Source: Deltaproteobacteria bacterium (GTDB taxonomy: Bacteria; Desulfobacterota; Desulfobacteria; Desulfobacterales; JAFDDL01). From it: DNA of 12,294 nt. Position numbers and translations under genes: made by a program. The stretch's first letter is position 1, and each line of letters opens with the position of its first letter. The notes under the pieces were generated by a model. That model saw only the letters and a list, made by a program, of their open reading frames with translations. It was not told where the DNA came from and ran no database searches. The DNA lies in assembly GCA_019310865.1 (NCBI GenBank), contig JAFDDL010000053.1:1-12294 (forward strand), in the 5' to 3' direction. Of the stretch, positions 5,857-12,294 are shown in pieces.

Positions 5857-7008
5857 ATGCGTAATTTTAAAAAATGTTTAGTGGCCCAAGTCTTATCATT
5901 TTCAGCGATCGCATTGTTTGTCCTACCTTTAAACGTTTTTGCAGCAGTCGCTACCCAGATCAATCACGAACCGATTCAATTTTTTGTGCCGGAAAAAAGG
6001 ATCAGCCTGTCCTCCGAGGTCACGGATGCGGCCGGTGTGAACCTTGTCCGATGCTATTTCAAGGCCGTCGGTGAGGCCAACTTCGTATTTGTCGCCATGA
6101 AATCCACCGGTGGGGATAAATATGATGGGATTTTACCGGCGCCGAGCAAGAACACCACCGCCATCGAATACCTGTTTCTGGCGGTGAATACTGAGAACAA
6201 GATCGTCAAGACCCAATCGTTTATCGTTGAGAAGAAAGACGATGATCAAGCGCCCGCCTGGCAGCAAAGCAGCGGCACCGGCGATATCACCGTGAGTACG
6301 GAACTGGCCCAGGCCCCCGCACCACCGGCCGGGTTTTCCGATTCCATTGTGATGGATGTGGTGGAATCTTCGGCGCGCTTTGGTGTTGTGGCCGGCGGCC
6401 TCTATGCGGCTTCTGACGTGGCTGCGGCCGCTGCAACCGGGCAAGCGGCTTCCGCTTCCGTATCCAGCGCCACTGCTACCGGTACGACTGCTGCTGGTAC
6501 GACTGCTGCCGGTACGACTGCTGCCGGCGCGACTGCTGCCGGCGCGACCGCAGCCGGCGCCGCTGCGGCCGGCGTCGGTATGTCGACCTTGGCCATAGTG
6601 GGAGTGGGTGCTGCTGTTGCAGCCGGTGCTGCGGTAGCCGTTTCAGAATCCAATGATGACAGCTCTACACATTCCAACGGCGATGGCAACGGTGGTGGTG
6701 ATCAGGAACCCACAGCGGAATGCAACGAGGCGGTAGTATCAGGCGCCGACGATCCGGAGACCCACATCGTCGAATTGGGGCAATCATCCGGCACCTTTGA
6801 ATTTTTCTATGATACGGCAGCCCTGGAAGACCAGATAATCGTTCGCTATGAGGGAAGCGTTCTGTTTGACACCGGTTGCGTGGGCGCCACCGGTACGGAA
6901 ATGCTGACCTATTCCGGAAGCTCCACCCAGGTTGAAGTTGAGATCATTCCCAACTGTGATGGTGGTACGGGGACTTTCTGGGAATTTACGGTTTCATGCC
7001 CGCAGTAA
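5857..7008 (+). CDS. Exported protein with GTTAA repeats and four-cysteine C-terminal domain
   Basis: This 383-residue protein starts at ATG 5857 behind AGGAGAG. It has a Sec signal (about residues 1-29, ending VFA), then an Ig-like beta domain (about 35-125) with RCYFKA, YDGILPAP and IEYLFLAVN patterns. A linker and a Gly/Ala-rich stretch (about 180-210) lead into six pentapeptide repeats GTTAA/GATAA/GAAAA (209-238). A hydrophobic segment (242-262) follows, long enough to span a membrane or form a glycine-zipper helix, then a Gly/Asp linker. The C-terminal domain (289-383) is beta-rich, with four cysteines (289, 341, 367, 381) that could form two disulfides in the periplasm or outside. I recognise no named family for the whole. 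As first gene of the exporter operon, 19 bases before the channel gene, it is a candidate substrate or surface partner of that exporter. This is inference. Confidence 0.85.
   Translation: MRNFKKCLVAQVLSFSAIALFVLPLNVFAAVATQINHEPIQFFVPEKRISLSSEVTDAAGVNLVRCYFKAVGEANFVFVAMKSTGGDKYDGILPAPSKNTTAIEYLFLAVNTENKIVKTQSFIVEKKDDDQAPAWQQSSGTGDITVSTELAQAPAPPAGFSDSIVMDVVESSARFGVVAGGLYAASDVAAAAATGQAASASVSSATATGTTAAGTTAAGTTAAGATAAGATAAGAAAAGVGMSTLAIVGVGAAVAAGAAVAVSESNDDSSTHSNGDGNGGGDQEPTAECNEAVVSGADDPETHIVELGQSSGTFEFFYDTAALEDQIIVRYEGSVLFDTGCVGATGTEMLTYSGSSTQVEVEIIPNCDGGTGTFWEFTVSCPQ
6481..6570 (+). repeat. 15-base tandem repeat, six copies
   Basis: Six adjoining 15-base units with consensus GGTACGACTGCTGCC drift towards GGCGCCGCTGCGGCC. 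The first three differ by a single base at most; the later ones are progressively changed at third positions and at the second codon, going Thr to Ala. A more degenerate unit lies just before (6466-6480). Because the unit is a multiple of three, gain or loss of copies would keep the reading frame. Confidence 0.92.
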
Positions 7009-7027
7009 CAGGGCGGTAAGTCCACTC

Positions 7028-8425
7028 ATGATCTGTTTTTTGGCATCCTTGCGCCGTCGGGCGCCCGTGATGATGCTTGTCATCCTTGTGGCGTCATCGG
7101 CGTCCGGTTCCGATGCAGCGGCCACCGGCCCCATGCAAATCGACCTGAAGGGGGCGATTGAAATGGCGTTGGCTGCCAACCGGACCGTGCTGACGTCGGC
7201 GAATAATGTTGCCAACCGGGCACTTTCCATGCGATCGGTCGAATCGGATTTTGATCTGAAATTTATCCCCTCGGCCGGTGCCGGTTTTACCGATGATACG
7301 GATTCGGCCGGTGTGGGGATCACCGTTTCCAAGAAGGCCAAAATTGGTGCTGACCTGGCCGTATCGCCCAGATTGAACTGGGATGGCGACAATTATTTCA
7401 ATGAGGCGGCCGTTTCGCTGGAAGTGCCTCTGTTGCGCGGATTCGGCCGGGAAAAAACCCTCGATACGCTCAACGCATCCCGGTTTTCGTTTTCCACTTC
7501 AAAAAGAGTGCATTACCTGATCCGGGTGTCCATTGCCGTGCGAACTGTGTCAACTGTTTATGACGTTGTGCGGCAAGAGGCCCTGGTGGTCCTCTATGAA
7601 GACCAGGTTCAAAAGCTGCAGGGCCATAGCGAGACTGCCCGGGTAAAGGAAAAAATCGGCATGGCGGATCCAATAGATGTCTACCGTGCCGAAATCCGAC
7701 TCAAGGACGCCCAGAGCAACCTGTCCTCGGCATTGGAGAGAATGCATAACGCCGTGGATTCGCTCAAGATCCTGGTGGCGCTTCCATTGGAAAGGCCGGT
7801 CCGGGTAACGGCGCCACTGTTCTGGACACCGGTGGAAATCGGCCCCGAAAATGCCGTTGAAACCGCGCTGGCCAACCGGGTGGAGTTGATCCAGGCCAAA
7901 AAGGAAGTCGTGGAGGCCGATCGGCGCGTTCGCGTTGCCAAACATGACCTGCTGCCCGAGCTCGACCTGGTGGTCGATTATCAGCGAAGGAGTTTGCCCG
8001 ATGAGCTCGATGACAGCTTTGACCTCGGCGAAGAAAGCTGGCAACTCAGTCTCCAGAGCCAAACGGACCTGACGCGTTCGCGGGAGCGTGCCAATTACCA
8101 GCAGCGCCTGAATCAGCTCGCCTCCGCCCGGCTGAATCTGGTATCCCAGAAACAAAACGTTATTCAGGATGTCCGCCAGGAGCTTAACAGCTTACGAAAA
8201 ACCGAAGAACGAATCCGCATTCGGCAAGCGCAGATTCGGCAGGCCGAGGGAAAGCTTGAATTGGCCCGTGTTAAATTCAACCATGGCATTGCTGACAACT
8301 TTGACGTCATCGAAGCCGAGACCGAACTTCAGCAGGCCCAGGCCAATCTGATCGGTTCCACCAGTGACCATATTATTGGTACCTATCAGATGCGCGCCGC
8401 CCTTGGCACGCTAATTGAGAGATAA
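7028..8425 (+). CDS. TolC-family outer-membrane efflux channel
   Basis: This 465-residue protein belongs to the outer membrane efflux protein family (OEP), whose trimers form a beta-barrel and long periplasmic alpha-tunnel. I chose ATG 7028, 19 bases after the previous stop. It gives a signal peptide (LRRRAPVMMLVILVASSASG). The ATG at 7070 is an alternative, and neither has a strong RBS, as expected for a coupled downstream gene. The mature part starts IDLKGAIEMALAANRTV, the usual OEP opening. It shows two related halves with long Gln/Ala/Glu-rich helices: about 40-230, and about 240-460 with VELIQAKKEVVEADRRVRVAK and GIADNFDVIEAETELQQAQANLI. The latter motif is typical of the second OEP half. 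Length matches TolC (about 470). It likely docks with the adaptor encoded next. The frame runs open upstream into the previous gene, but that part is not coding. Confidence 0.93.
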   Translation: MICFLASLRRRAPVMMLVILVASSASGSDAAATGPMQIDLKGAIEMALAANRTVLTSANNVANRALSMRSVESDFDLKFIPSAGAGFTDDTDSAGVGITVSKKAKIGADLAVSPRLNWDGDNYFNEAAVSLEVPLLRGFGREKTLDTLNASRFSFSTSKRVHYLIRVSIAVRTVSTVYDVVRQEALVVLYEDQVQKLQGHSETARVKEKIGMADPIDVYRAEIRLKDAQSNLSSALERMHNAVDSLKILVALPLERPVRVTAPLFWTPVEIGPENAVETALANRVELIQAKKEVVEADRRVRVAKHDLLPELDLVVDYQRRSLPDELDDSFDLGEESWQLSLQSQTDLTRSRERANYQQRLNQLASARLNLVSQKQNVIQDVRQELNSLRKTEERIRIRQAQIRQAEGKLELARVKFNHGIADNFDVIEAETELQQAQANLIGSTSDHIIGTYQMRAALGTLIER

Positions 8426-8429
8426 GGCA

Positions 8430-9893
8430 ATGTTTTTTAAACAGCTTGAAAAACAAAAATATCTCTATGTGATGGTCGTGCTGATTGCCATAACCGTTAT
8501 TGCATCCGCCATGCTCCTGCCTCGATCAGACGCGGGCCGGGATGAATACCTGCTGGCAACGGCCGTCAAGACCGATTTTGACGTCAAGGTTCACACCGTC
8601 GGGGTGCTCGATGCGTCAAGATCCCATATGGTCTCCTCCTCCATTAAGGGCGACAAGGCCAAAATAATCCACATCGTGGAAGACGGTGCCAAAGTCACGC
8701 AGGATCAAATTCTGGCGAGGCTGGACCCCATGCCCTTTGAAAATGAAATGAATCGACTGGTGGGAGAGGTCAGCAGCTTGGAAGCGGCCGTTGAAGCGGC
8801 AGAGCAGCTCCTGGAGTGGGAAAAAAACCAGGTGGAACGTGAAATCCGCACCGCTGAGTTCAATTTGAAGGTGGCGAAACTGGAGCTTGGCAGATTAAAG
8901 AAAGGTGACGGACCGCTGCAGAAGCTGCAATACCAGGAAGAACGAAACAAAGCAAAAGACGCTTTTGGCAGGTACCGGGCCTATATTCTCGATCTGGAGA
9001 AATTAAGTCAAAAAGGGTATGCCAACCCCACGGAAATTGCCCTGGCTAAAAAGCGGGCCACGGAACTCCAAGAACAATTTCAAAACGCCGATCGCAAGTA
9101 TCGAAACTATACCGAACATGTACTGCCCGCACTCATTGAAACCGCCAATGCCAAACTCGAAAACGCCCACCTTGCCCTGGATCAGACCCGCCAGGGAAGT
9201 GTGTTCAAAGTGGCCAAGTCCGTCTCGTCCTTGAAAGAGATTCGGGGCAAGAATCAAACAGCCCGGGCCGCTTTGAAACAGGCCCAGGTCCAGCTCGAAA
9301 AAACCGTTATCCGAGCCCCGATATCCGGTATCGCCATTCTTTACGAAACATTTCGCGATGGTTTGAAAAGAAAGCCCCGGGTCGGGGACCGGGTCTGGCA
9401 GAACCAAACCCTTCTTTATCTGCCGGACATTACCTCCATGATCGTCAAAACACAGGTACGGGAAATCGATCTACACAAACTGTTTCTGGGTCAGATCTGC
9501 AGCGTCAGTGTGGATGCCTTCCCGCAGACGGTCTACGAGGGGAAGGTGACCTTCATCGGCATTCTGGCCGCCAAGCGATTTGAAAGATCGGCGGGGGAAA
9601 AATATTTCCAGATAACCGTCATGCTCCGGGATGAGGACCTGAAGCTTCGGCCGGGTATGACAGCCCGGCTATCGATTCTCACCGACCAGGTGGCCCAGGC
9701 GCTCACGGTGCCGGTTCAAGCGGTCTTCAGCGAGGACCACCGGAAATACTGTTACAGTCTGAAGGATAGCCGCTTTATAAAGACGCCGGTACGGATCGGA
9801 AAGCAAAACGAGGACATAATCGAAATTTTGGGCGGCCTGAAACCCGGCGACCAGGTCAGTGTTGTAAAACCAGCCCCCGATCAAACCGCGTGA
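8430..9893 (+). CDS. Periplasmic adaptor (HlyD/MacA-type membrane fusion protein) with a long hairpin
   Basis: This 487-residue protein starts four bases after the channel gene's stop, so translation is probably coupled. An N-terminal membrane anchor (about residues 10-31, KYLYVMVVLIAITVIASAML) is followed by the first lipoyl half (about 65-100, IVEDGAKVTQDQILARLDP). A long Glu/Lys/Ala-rich coiled-coil region of about 185 residues (100-285) comes next. The second lipoyl half (about 290-330) carries TVIRAPISGIAILYE, followed by beta-barrel and membrane-proximal parts (RPGMTARLSI and VPVQAVF). Adaptors of this type bridge an inner-membrane permease and the outer-membrane channel. MacA has about 370 residues; the extra length lies in the hairpin, which could give an unusually long periplasmic reach or a different docking geometry. 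The family call is firm. Confidence 0.93.
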   Translation: MFFKQLEKQKYLYVMVVLIAITVIASAMLLPRSDAGRDEYLLATAVKTDFDVKVHTVGVLDASRSHMVSSSIKGDKAKIIHIVEDGAKVTQDQILARLDPMPFENEMNRLVGEVSSLEAAVEAAEQLLEWEKNQVEREIRTAEFNLKVAKLELGRLKKGDGPLQKLQYQEERNKAKDAFGRYRAYILDLEKLSQKGYANPTEIALAKKRATELQEQFQNADRKYRNYTEHVLPALIETANAKLENAHLALDQTRQGSVFKVAKSVSSLKEIRGKNQTARAALKQAQVQLEKTVIRAPISGIAILYETFRDGLKRKPRVGDRVWQNQTLLYLPDITSMIVKTQVREIDLHKLFLGQICSVSVDAFPQTVYEGKVTFIGILAAKRFERSAGEKYFQITVMLRDEDLKLRPGMTARLSILTDQVAQALTVPVQAVFSEDHRKYCYSLKDSRFIKTPVRIGKQNEDIIEILGGLKPGDQVSVVKPAPDQTA

Positions 9894-9902
9894 TATCCCG
9901 CC

Positions 9903-10592
9903 ATGAGCCAACTGTTAATCCATGCAACACAGCTGATCAAAGAATTTCAAATCGGCGACCGGCGACTTCCGGTTCTCAACAGAATCGACCTGTCCATTGC
10001 CAATGGGTCGTTTACGGCCGTAATGGGCCCGTCCGGGTCGGGCAAATCAACCTTGATGTACATTCTCGGCTGTCTGGATCGCCCGACTTCCGGCACTTAC
10101 CGGCTCGATGGAAGGGATGTGCTTGCTGCATCGGACAGGGATCTGTCGAAAATTCGCGGACAGGATATTGGTTTTGTGTTTCAATCGTTCAATTTGATTC
10201 CCGCGCTTACGGTCTTTGAGAATGTAGAGCTGCCCTTTCATTACTCGACCACATCGCCCGGCGATGTCAGTACCCGGGTCATGGCGGCAATCGAGCAGGT
10301 GGGGCTTTCGGAGCGAAGGGACCACCGGCCGGCCCAATTGTCCGGCGGTGAAATGCAGCGCGCAGCCATTGCCCGGGCGGTGGTCACGCGGCCGAAGATC
10401 ATCCTGGCTGATGAGCCGACCGGGAATCTGGACTCTGACACAGGCAGGGAGATTCTCGAATTGTTCAGCAAACTCCACCGCGAGGGTGCCACCATCATTT
10501 TGGTGACACACGATCATGAGGTGGCGTCCCATACGCAAAAACGGATACAACTAAAAGATGGTCGAATCGTTTCCACTCAATCAACAAATTAA
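9903..10592 (+). CDS. ABC transporter ATP-binding protein, MacB/LolD type
   Basis: This 229-residue protein has the full nucleotide-binding domain set: Walker A GPSGSGKST (42-50), signature LSGGE (146-150, followed by MQR where QQR is more usual), Walker B ILADEPTGNLD (168-178) and H-loop THD (H203). QSFNLIPALT in the Q-loop region and DEPTGNLD are the typical MacB/LolD/FtsE (type VII, FtsX-partner) patterns. It hydrolyses ATP in the cytoplasm to drive the mechanotransmission cycle of the permease encoded next. The start follows the adaptor stop by nine bases with no strong RBS, and the end overlaps the permease gene by 35 bases, so the four exporter genes are tightly coupled. The MacB fused form (about 650 residues) is here split into two proteins. 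Confidence 0.95.
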   Translation: MSQLLIHATQLIKEFQIGDRRLPVLNRIDLSIANGSFTAVMGPSGSGKSTLMYILGCLDRPTSGTYRLDGRDVLAASDRDLSKIRGQDIGFVFQSFNLIPALTVFENVELPFHYSTTSPGDVSTRVMAAIEQVGLSERRDHRPAQLSGGEMQRAAIARAVVTRPKIILADEPTGNLDSDTGREILELFSKLHREGATIILVTHDHEVASHTQKRIQLKDGRIVSTQSTN

Positions 10593-11826
10593 GGGCCAGC
10601 TTCAAATGGCGGTGCGTTCGCTGCTTCAGCATAAGCTGCGGACTTTGCTGAGCATGTTGGGAGTGATTTTCGGCGTCATGGCCGTGTTTGCCATGATTGC
10701 CATCGGCCAGGGTGCCAAAAAACATGTAGTGGACCAGATCGAGCAGCTCGGCGTCAAGAACATATATGTTAAATCGATCCCCCTGACCGAAGCGCAGTTG
10801 ATAAAGGCCCGGGAACGGCACTCGCGTGGACTGAATGAATCGGATATGCGCCGAATCCAGCGGGCATGCCGGCAGGTACAGTCGATATCCGCCTTAAAAG
10901 AACTCAGTGTGTCGATCCAGTCGCTGGGAAAAGAGGTGACGCCCCAGGTGGTGGCCTGCACGGTCAATTATGTCCAGATGCAAAACCTTCGTCTGGCTTC
11001 CGGACGCTTCATCGCGGACCAGGATCTGGCCAAACGAAACCAGGTTTGCGTTCTGGGATCCCAGACGGCAGCCTGGCTGGGGTCCGACGGACGCGTTGAC
11101 CGATTGATCCGCATTGAAGACCAGCTGTTCAAGGTCATCGGTTTGCTAAAAAGAATTGATCAGAAGGCTGCCGAGACATCTGCTGTTTCCATTCGAAATT
11201 TCAACGAAATGGTGTTTCTTCCCTTGGGTGCGGAAAGCGCCTTGGCCACTCGGAGCCGCCGGAAAACCAAACCTCATTCGGACCTGACGGAAATCGTAGT
11301 CGCCATCGACCTGGCCCGGCATGTTCGCCCGGCCGGGCGAATAATTCAAAGAATTCTGGAGGCCGCCCACCACAACGTCCTGGATTACCAACTGATCATC
11401 CCCCAAGAGCTGTTGGCCCGCGCGAAAAAAACCCAGCGGACCTTTAATTTCGTACTGGGCGCAATTGCCAGTGTTTCGCTCCTGGTGGGGGGTATCGGCA
11501 TCATGAATATCATGCTGGCCACCGTGTTGGAACGAACCCTGGAGATCGGTATTCGTCGGGCCGTGGGTGCGAGCCGGTTTCATATCGTCCTGCAATTTCT
11601 GACGGAATCGGTTATCTTGACCTGCTGCGGGGGGATCGTCGGACTGGTGGCCGGTTTTGGTGCCATCTGGGCCATTGCGGCCATGGGCGGATGGCAAACG
11701 CTGATAACTCTGTGGGCAATCATGTTGCCGCTTGTCATGTCACTATTGGTCGGGATCTTTTTCGGCCTGTATCCGGCTTACACCGCTGCAAAGATGGACC
11801 CCATTGCGGCCCTTCGGGCGGAGTGA
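10558..11826 (+). CDS. MacB-like FtsX-family ABC permease
   Basis: This 422-residue inner-membrane protein has a first membrane helix (about residues 28-50, LRTLLSMLGVIFGVMAVFAMIAIGQG). A large periplasmic domain (about 52-285) follows, then three C-terminal helices (about 297-320, 345-372 and 376-405). The motifs LLVGGIGIMNIMLATVLERT, EIGIRRAVGA and YPAYTAAKMDPIAALRAE are characteristic of the MacB permease part. The ATG at 10558, overlapping the ATPase gene by 35 bases, gives an N-terminus of the usual kind (QLQMAVRSLLQHKLRT). An ATG at 10606 is an alternative with AAGGG about 12 bases before it. MacB-type transporters do not carry substrate through the membrane. They push periplasmic substrate into the adaptor/channel, which fits an exporter of an already Sec-exported protein. 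This is the last gene of the operon. Confidence 0.94.
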   Translation: MVESFPLNQQIKGQLQMAVRSLLQHKLRTLLSMLGVIFGVMAVFAMIAIGQGAKKHVVDQIEQLGVKNIYVKSIPLTEAQLIKARERHSRGLNESDMRRIQRACRQVQSISALKELSVSIQSLGKEVTPQVVACTVNYVQMQNLRLASGRFIADQDLAKRNQVCVLGSQTAAWLGSDGRVDRLIRIEDQLFKVIGLLKRIDQKAAETSAVSIRNFNEMVFLPLGAESALATRSRRKTKPHSDLTEIVVAIDLARHVRPAGRIIQRILEAAHHNVLDYQLIIPQELLARAKKTQRTFNFVLGAIASVSLLVGGIGIMNIMLATVLERTLEIGIRRAVGASRFHIVLQFLTESVILTCCGGIVGLVAGFGAIWAIAAMGGWQTLITLWAIMLPLVMSLLVGIFFGLYPAYTAAKMDPIAALRAE

Positions 11827-11872
11827 CGGTGAGGGGCTCTATGTGGAATACGCTGATGATTCTGTTGATAAC

Positions 11873-11891
11873 AAAGATTCGAAAAGATTCG
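11873..11891 (+). repeat. Short tandem direct repeat after the exporter operon
   Basis: AAAGATTCG at 11873-11881 is followed directly by AAAAGATTCG at 11882-11891. It lies in the 212-base AT-rich gap after the permease gene, where no gene is visible. The meaning is unknown. Confidence 0.3.
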
Positions 11892-11919
11892 TTAAATTTG
11901 TATTAATTTCAGGCAGCTA

Positions 11920-11944
11920 ATTCGCATCAATCTCTTATGCGAAT
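11920..11944. repeat. Perfect 8-base inverted repeat after the exporter operon
   Basis: ATTCGCAT (11920-11927) and ATGCGAAT (11937-11944) form a perfect 8-base stem with a 9-base loop. No T-run follows, so it is not a standard rho-independent terminator. It could be a processing or stabilising structure at the end of the exporter transcript, or a protein site just upstream of the tRNA promoter (18 bases before its -35 box). Confidence 0.4.
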
Positions 11945-11961
11945 CCTATCTCTAAAAATGC

Positions 11962-11991
11962 TTGACAGGTAATTTTAATTTGGTGTATATG
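11962..11991 (+). promoter_or_regulatory. Promoter of the tRNA-Phe gene
   Basis: A perfect TTGACA -35 box (11962-11967) is followed after 18 bases by TATATG (11986-11991), which matches TATA of the -10 consensus. Transcription would start near 11998, giving a short 5' leader of about 40 bases before the tRNA, as is usual. Confidence 0.6.
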
Positions 11992-12038
11992 CATTGCCAC
12001 TTTTTCAAATTCAGGCCGCAGCAGATTGCCTGATCCAA

Positions 12039-12111
12039 GCCGAGGTAGCTCAGTCGGTAGAGCAGGGGACTGAAAATCCCCGTGTCGGCAGTTCGATTCT
12101 GTCCCTCGGCA
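12039..12111 (+). tRNA. tRNA-Phe (anticodon GAA)
   Basis: The 73-base cloverleaf is complete. The acceptor stem GCCGAGG pairs with CCTCGGC, with discriminator A at 12111. The D-arm is GCTCAGTCGGTAGAGC. The anticodon stem is GGGGA/TCCCC with loop CTGAAAA, giving GAA at 12072-12074. The T-arm is GGCAG/CTGTC (one G-U pair) around TTCGATT. The 3' CCA is not encoded, so it is added after transcription. Promoter and terminator flank it, so it is a single-gene transcript. Confidence 0.97.
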
Positions 12112-12122
12112 TCTGTAATATC

Positions 12123-12156
12123 AAGGGTTTATGGAAATTGCCATAATCCCTTTTTT
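12123..12156 (+). terminator. Rho-independent terminator of tRNA-Phe
   Basis: AAGGGTTTATGG (12123-12134) pairs with CCATAATCCCTT (12141-12152), giving 12 base positions with one mismatch and a 6-base loop. A run of six T (12151-12156) follows. It begins 12 bases after the tRNA. Confidence 0.88.
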
Positions 12157-12294
12157 GTTTAGCGGACTTCCTCTCCCCACCCTCTCCCCACTTGGTGAGG
12201 TTTTCATAATGCTATCGTCGTCGATAAATTAAACGATTCACTCATGCCCCACCCACTATATATGGGTAGAGCACACCCGCCGATTTATCCCCCG
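12157..12294. other. Non-coding stretch at the right edge
   Basis: No gene or RNA is recognised here. The only structure is CTCTCCCCAC repeated twice with an 11-base period (12171-12180 and 12182-12191), and an imperfect palindrome CCCACTATATATGGG near 12252. This is the downstream flank of a tRNA, a common integration site, but no integrase or copy of the tRNA 3' end is visible. Confidence 0.4.

Noticed and set aside
6481..6570. CRISPR-like array
   Set aside because: Units adjoin without spacers and are in frame within a coding gene.
6402..6689. Minus-strand Ala/Pro-rich open frame over the repeat region
   Set aside because: It is a shadow of the GC-rich 15-base repeat; there is no ribosome site, and the plus-strand frame has a signal peptide and folded domains.
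6932..7027. TolC-family reading frame extended into the previous gene
   Set aside because: The extra residues are an out-of-frame reading of the four-cysteine domain; the signal peptide begins at 7028.
12039..12294. Integrated element at tRNA-Phe
   Set aside because: The tRNA is intact, and neither an integrase nor a duplicated tRNA end is visible in the window.

Overview
The window looks like a chromosomal segment of a Gram-negative bacterium. It encodes several proteins with Sec signals, a lipobox lipoprotein, a TolC-family outer-membrane channel and a complete MacAB-like tripartite exporter. Moderate-to-high GC, strong GGAGG-type ribosome binding sites, a DLTEEV/LELT-type acidic repeat protein and the caspase/CsgG combination suggest a delta-proteobacterial lineage (Desulfobacterota, perhaps a Desulfosarcina-like sulfate reducer). 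That assignment is inference; no marker gene settles it.

Left part (1-1785): the N-terminal part of a very acidic protein with repeated LELT motifs reads leftwards off the window edge. It diverges from rsmE, the 16S rRNA m3U1498 methyltransferase gene. The end of rsmE overlaps by 21 bases the end of a convergent gene for a small secreted DUF4124 protein with a basic, probably coiled-coil tail.

Middle part (2045-5598): a secreted multidomain protein (N-terminal alpha/beta domain, two Ig-like domains, C-terminal caspase-like peptidase with an intact His/Cys pair) is followed 18 bases later by a CsgG-family lipoprotein with a TTG start behind a perfect Shine-Dalgarno. A convergent gene encodes a periplasmic protein resembling the GNA1162/DUF799 family, whose members often accompany CsgG proteins. 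This looks like an envelope-located caspase/CsgG module.

Right part (5857-11826): five tightly packed co-directional genes form a probable operon. The first encodes an exported protein with an Ig-like N-terminus, a 15-bp tandem repeat region (GTTAA-like pentapeptides), a Gly/Ala hydrophobic segment and a four-cysteine beta-rich C-terminal domain. It is followed by a TolC-like channel, a periplasmic adaptor with an unusually long predicted hairpin, a MacB/LolD-type ATPase and a MacB-type permease. The exported protein is the obvious candidate partner or substrate of this exporter, but nothing in the sequence proves it.

The end (11827-12294) is AT-richer. It holds an inverted repeat, a tRNA-Phe(GAA) gene with a good promoter and a rho-independent terminator, and about 140 bases in which I see no gene.

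The most interesting possibility is that the caspase/CsgG/DUF799-like module and the exporter with its repeat protein belong to one envelope system. They are neighbours, all envelope-directed, and share Ig-like and CsgG-like themes.
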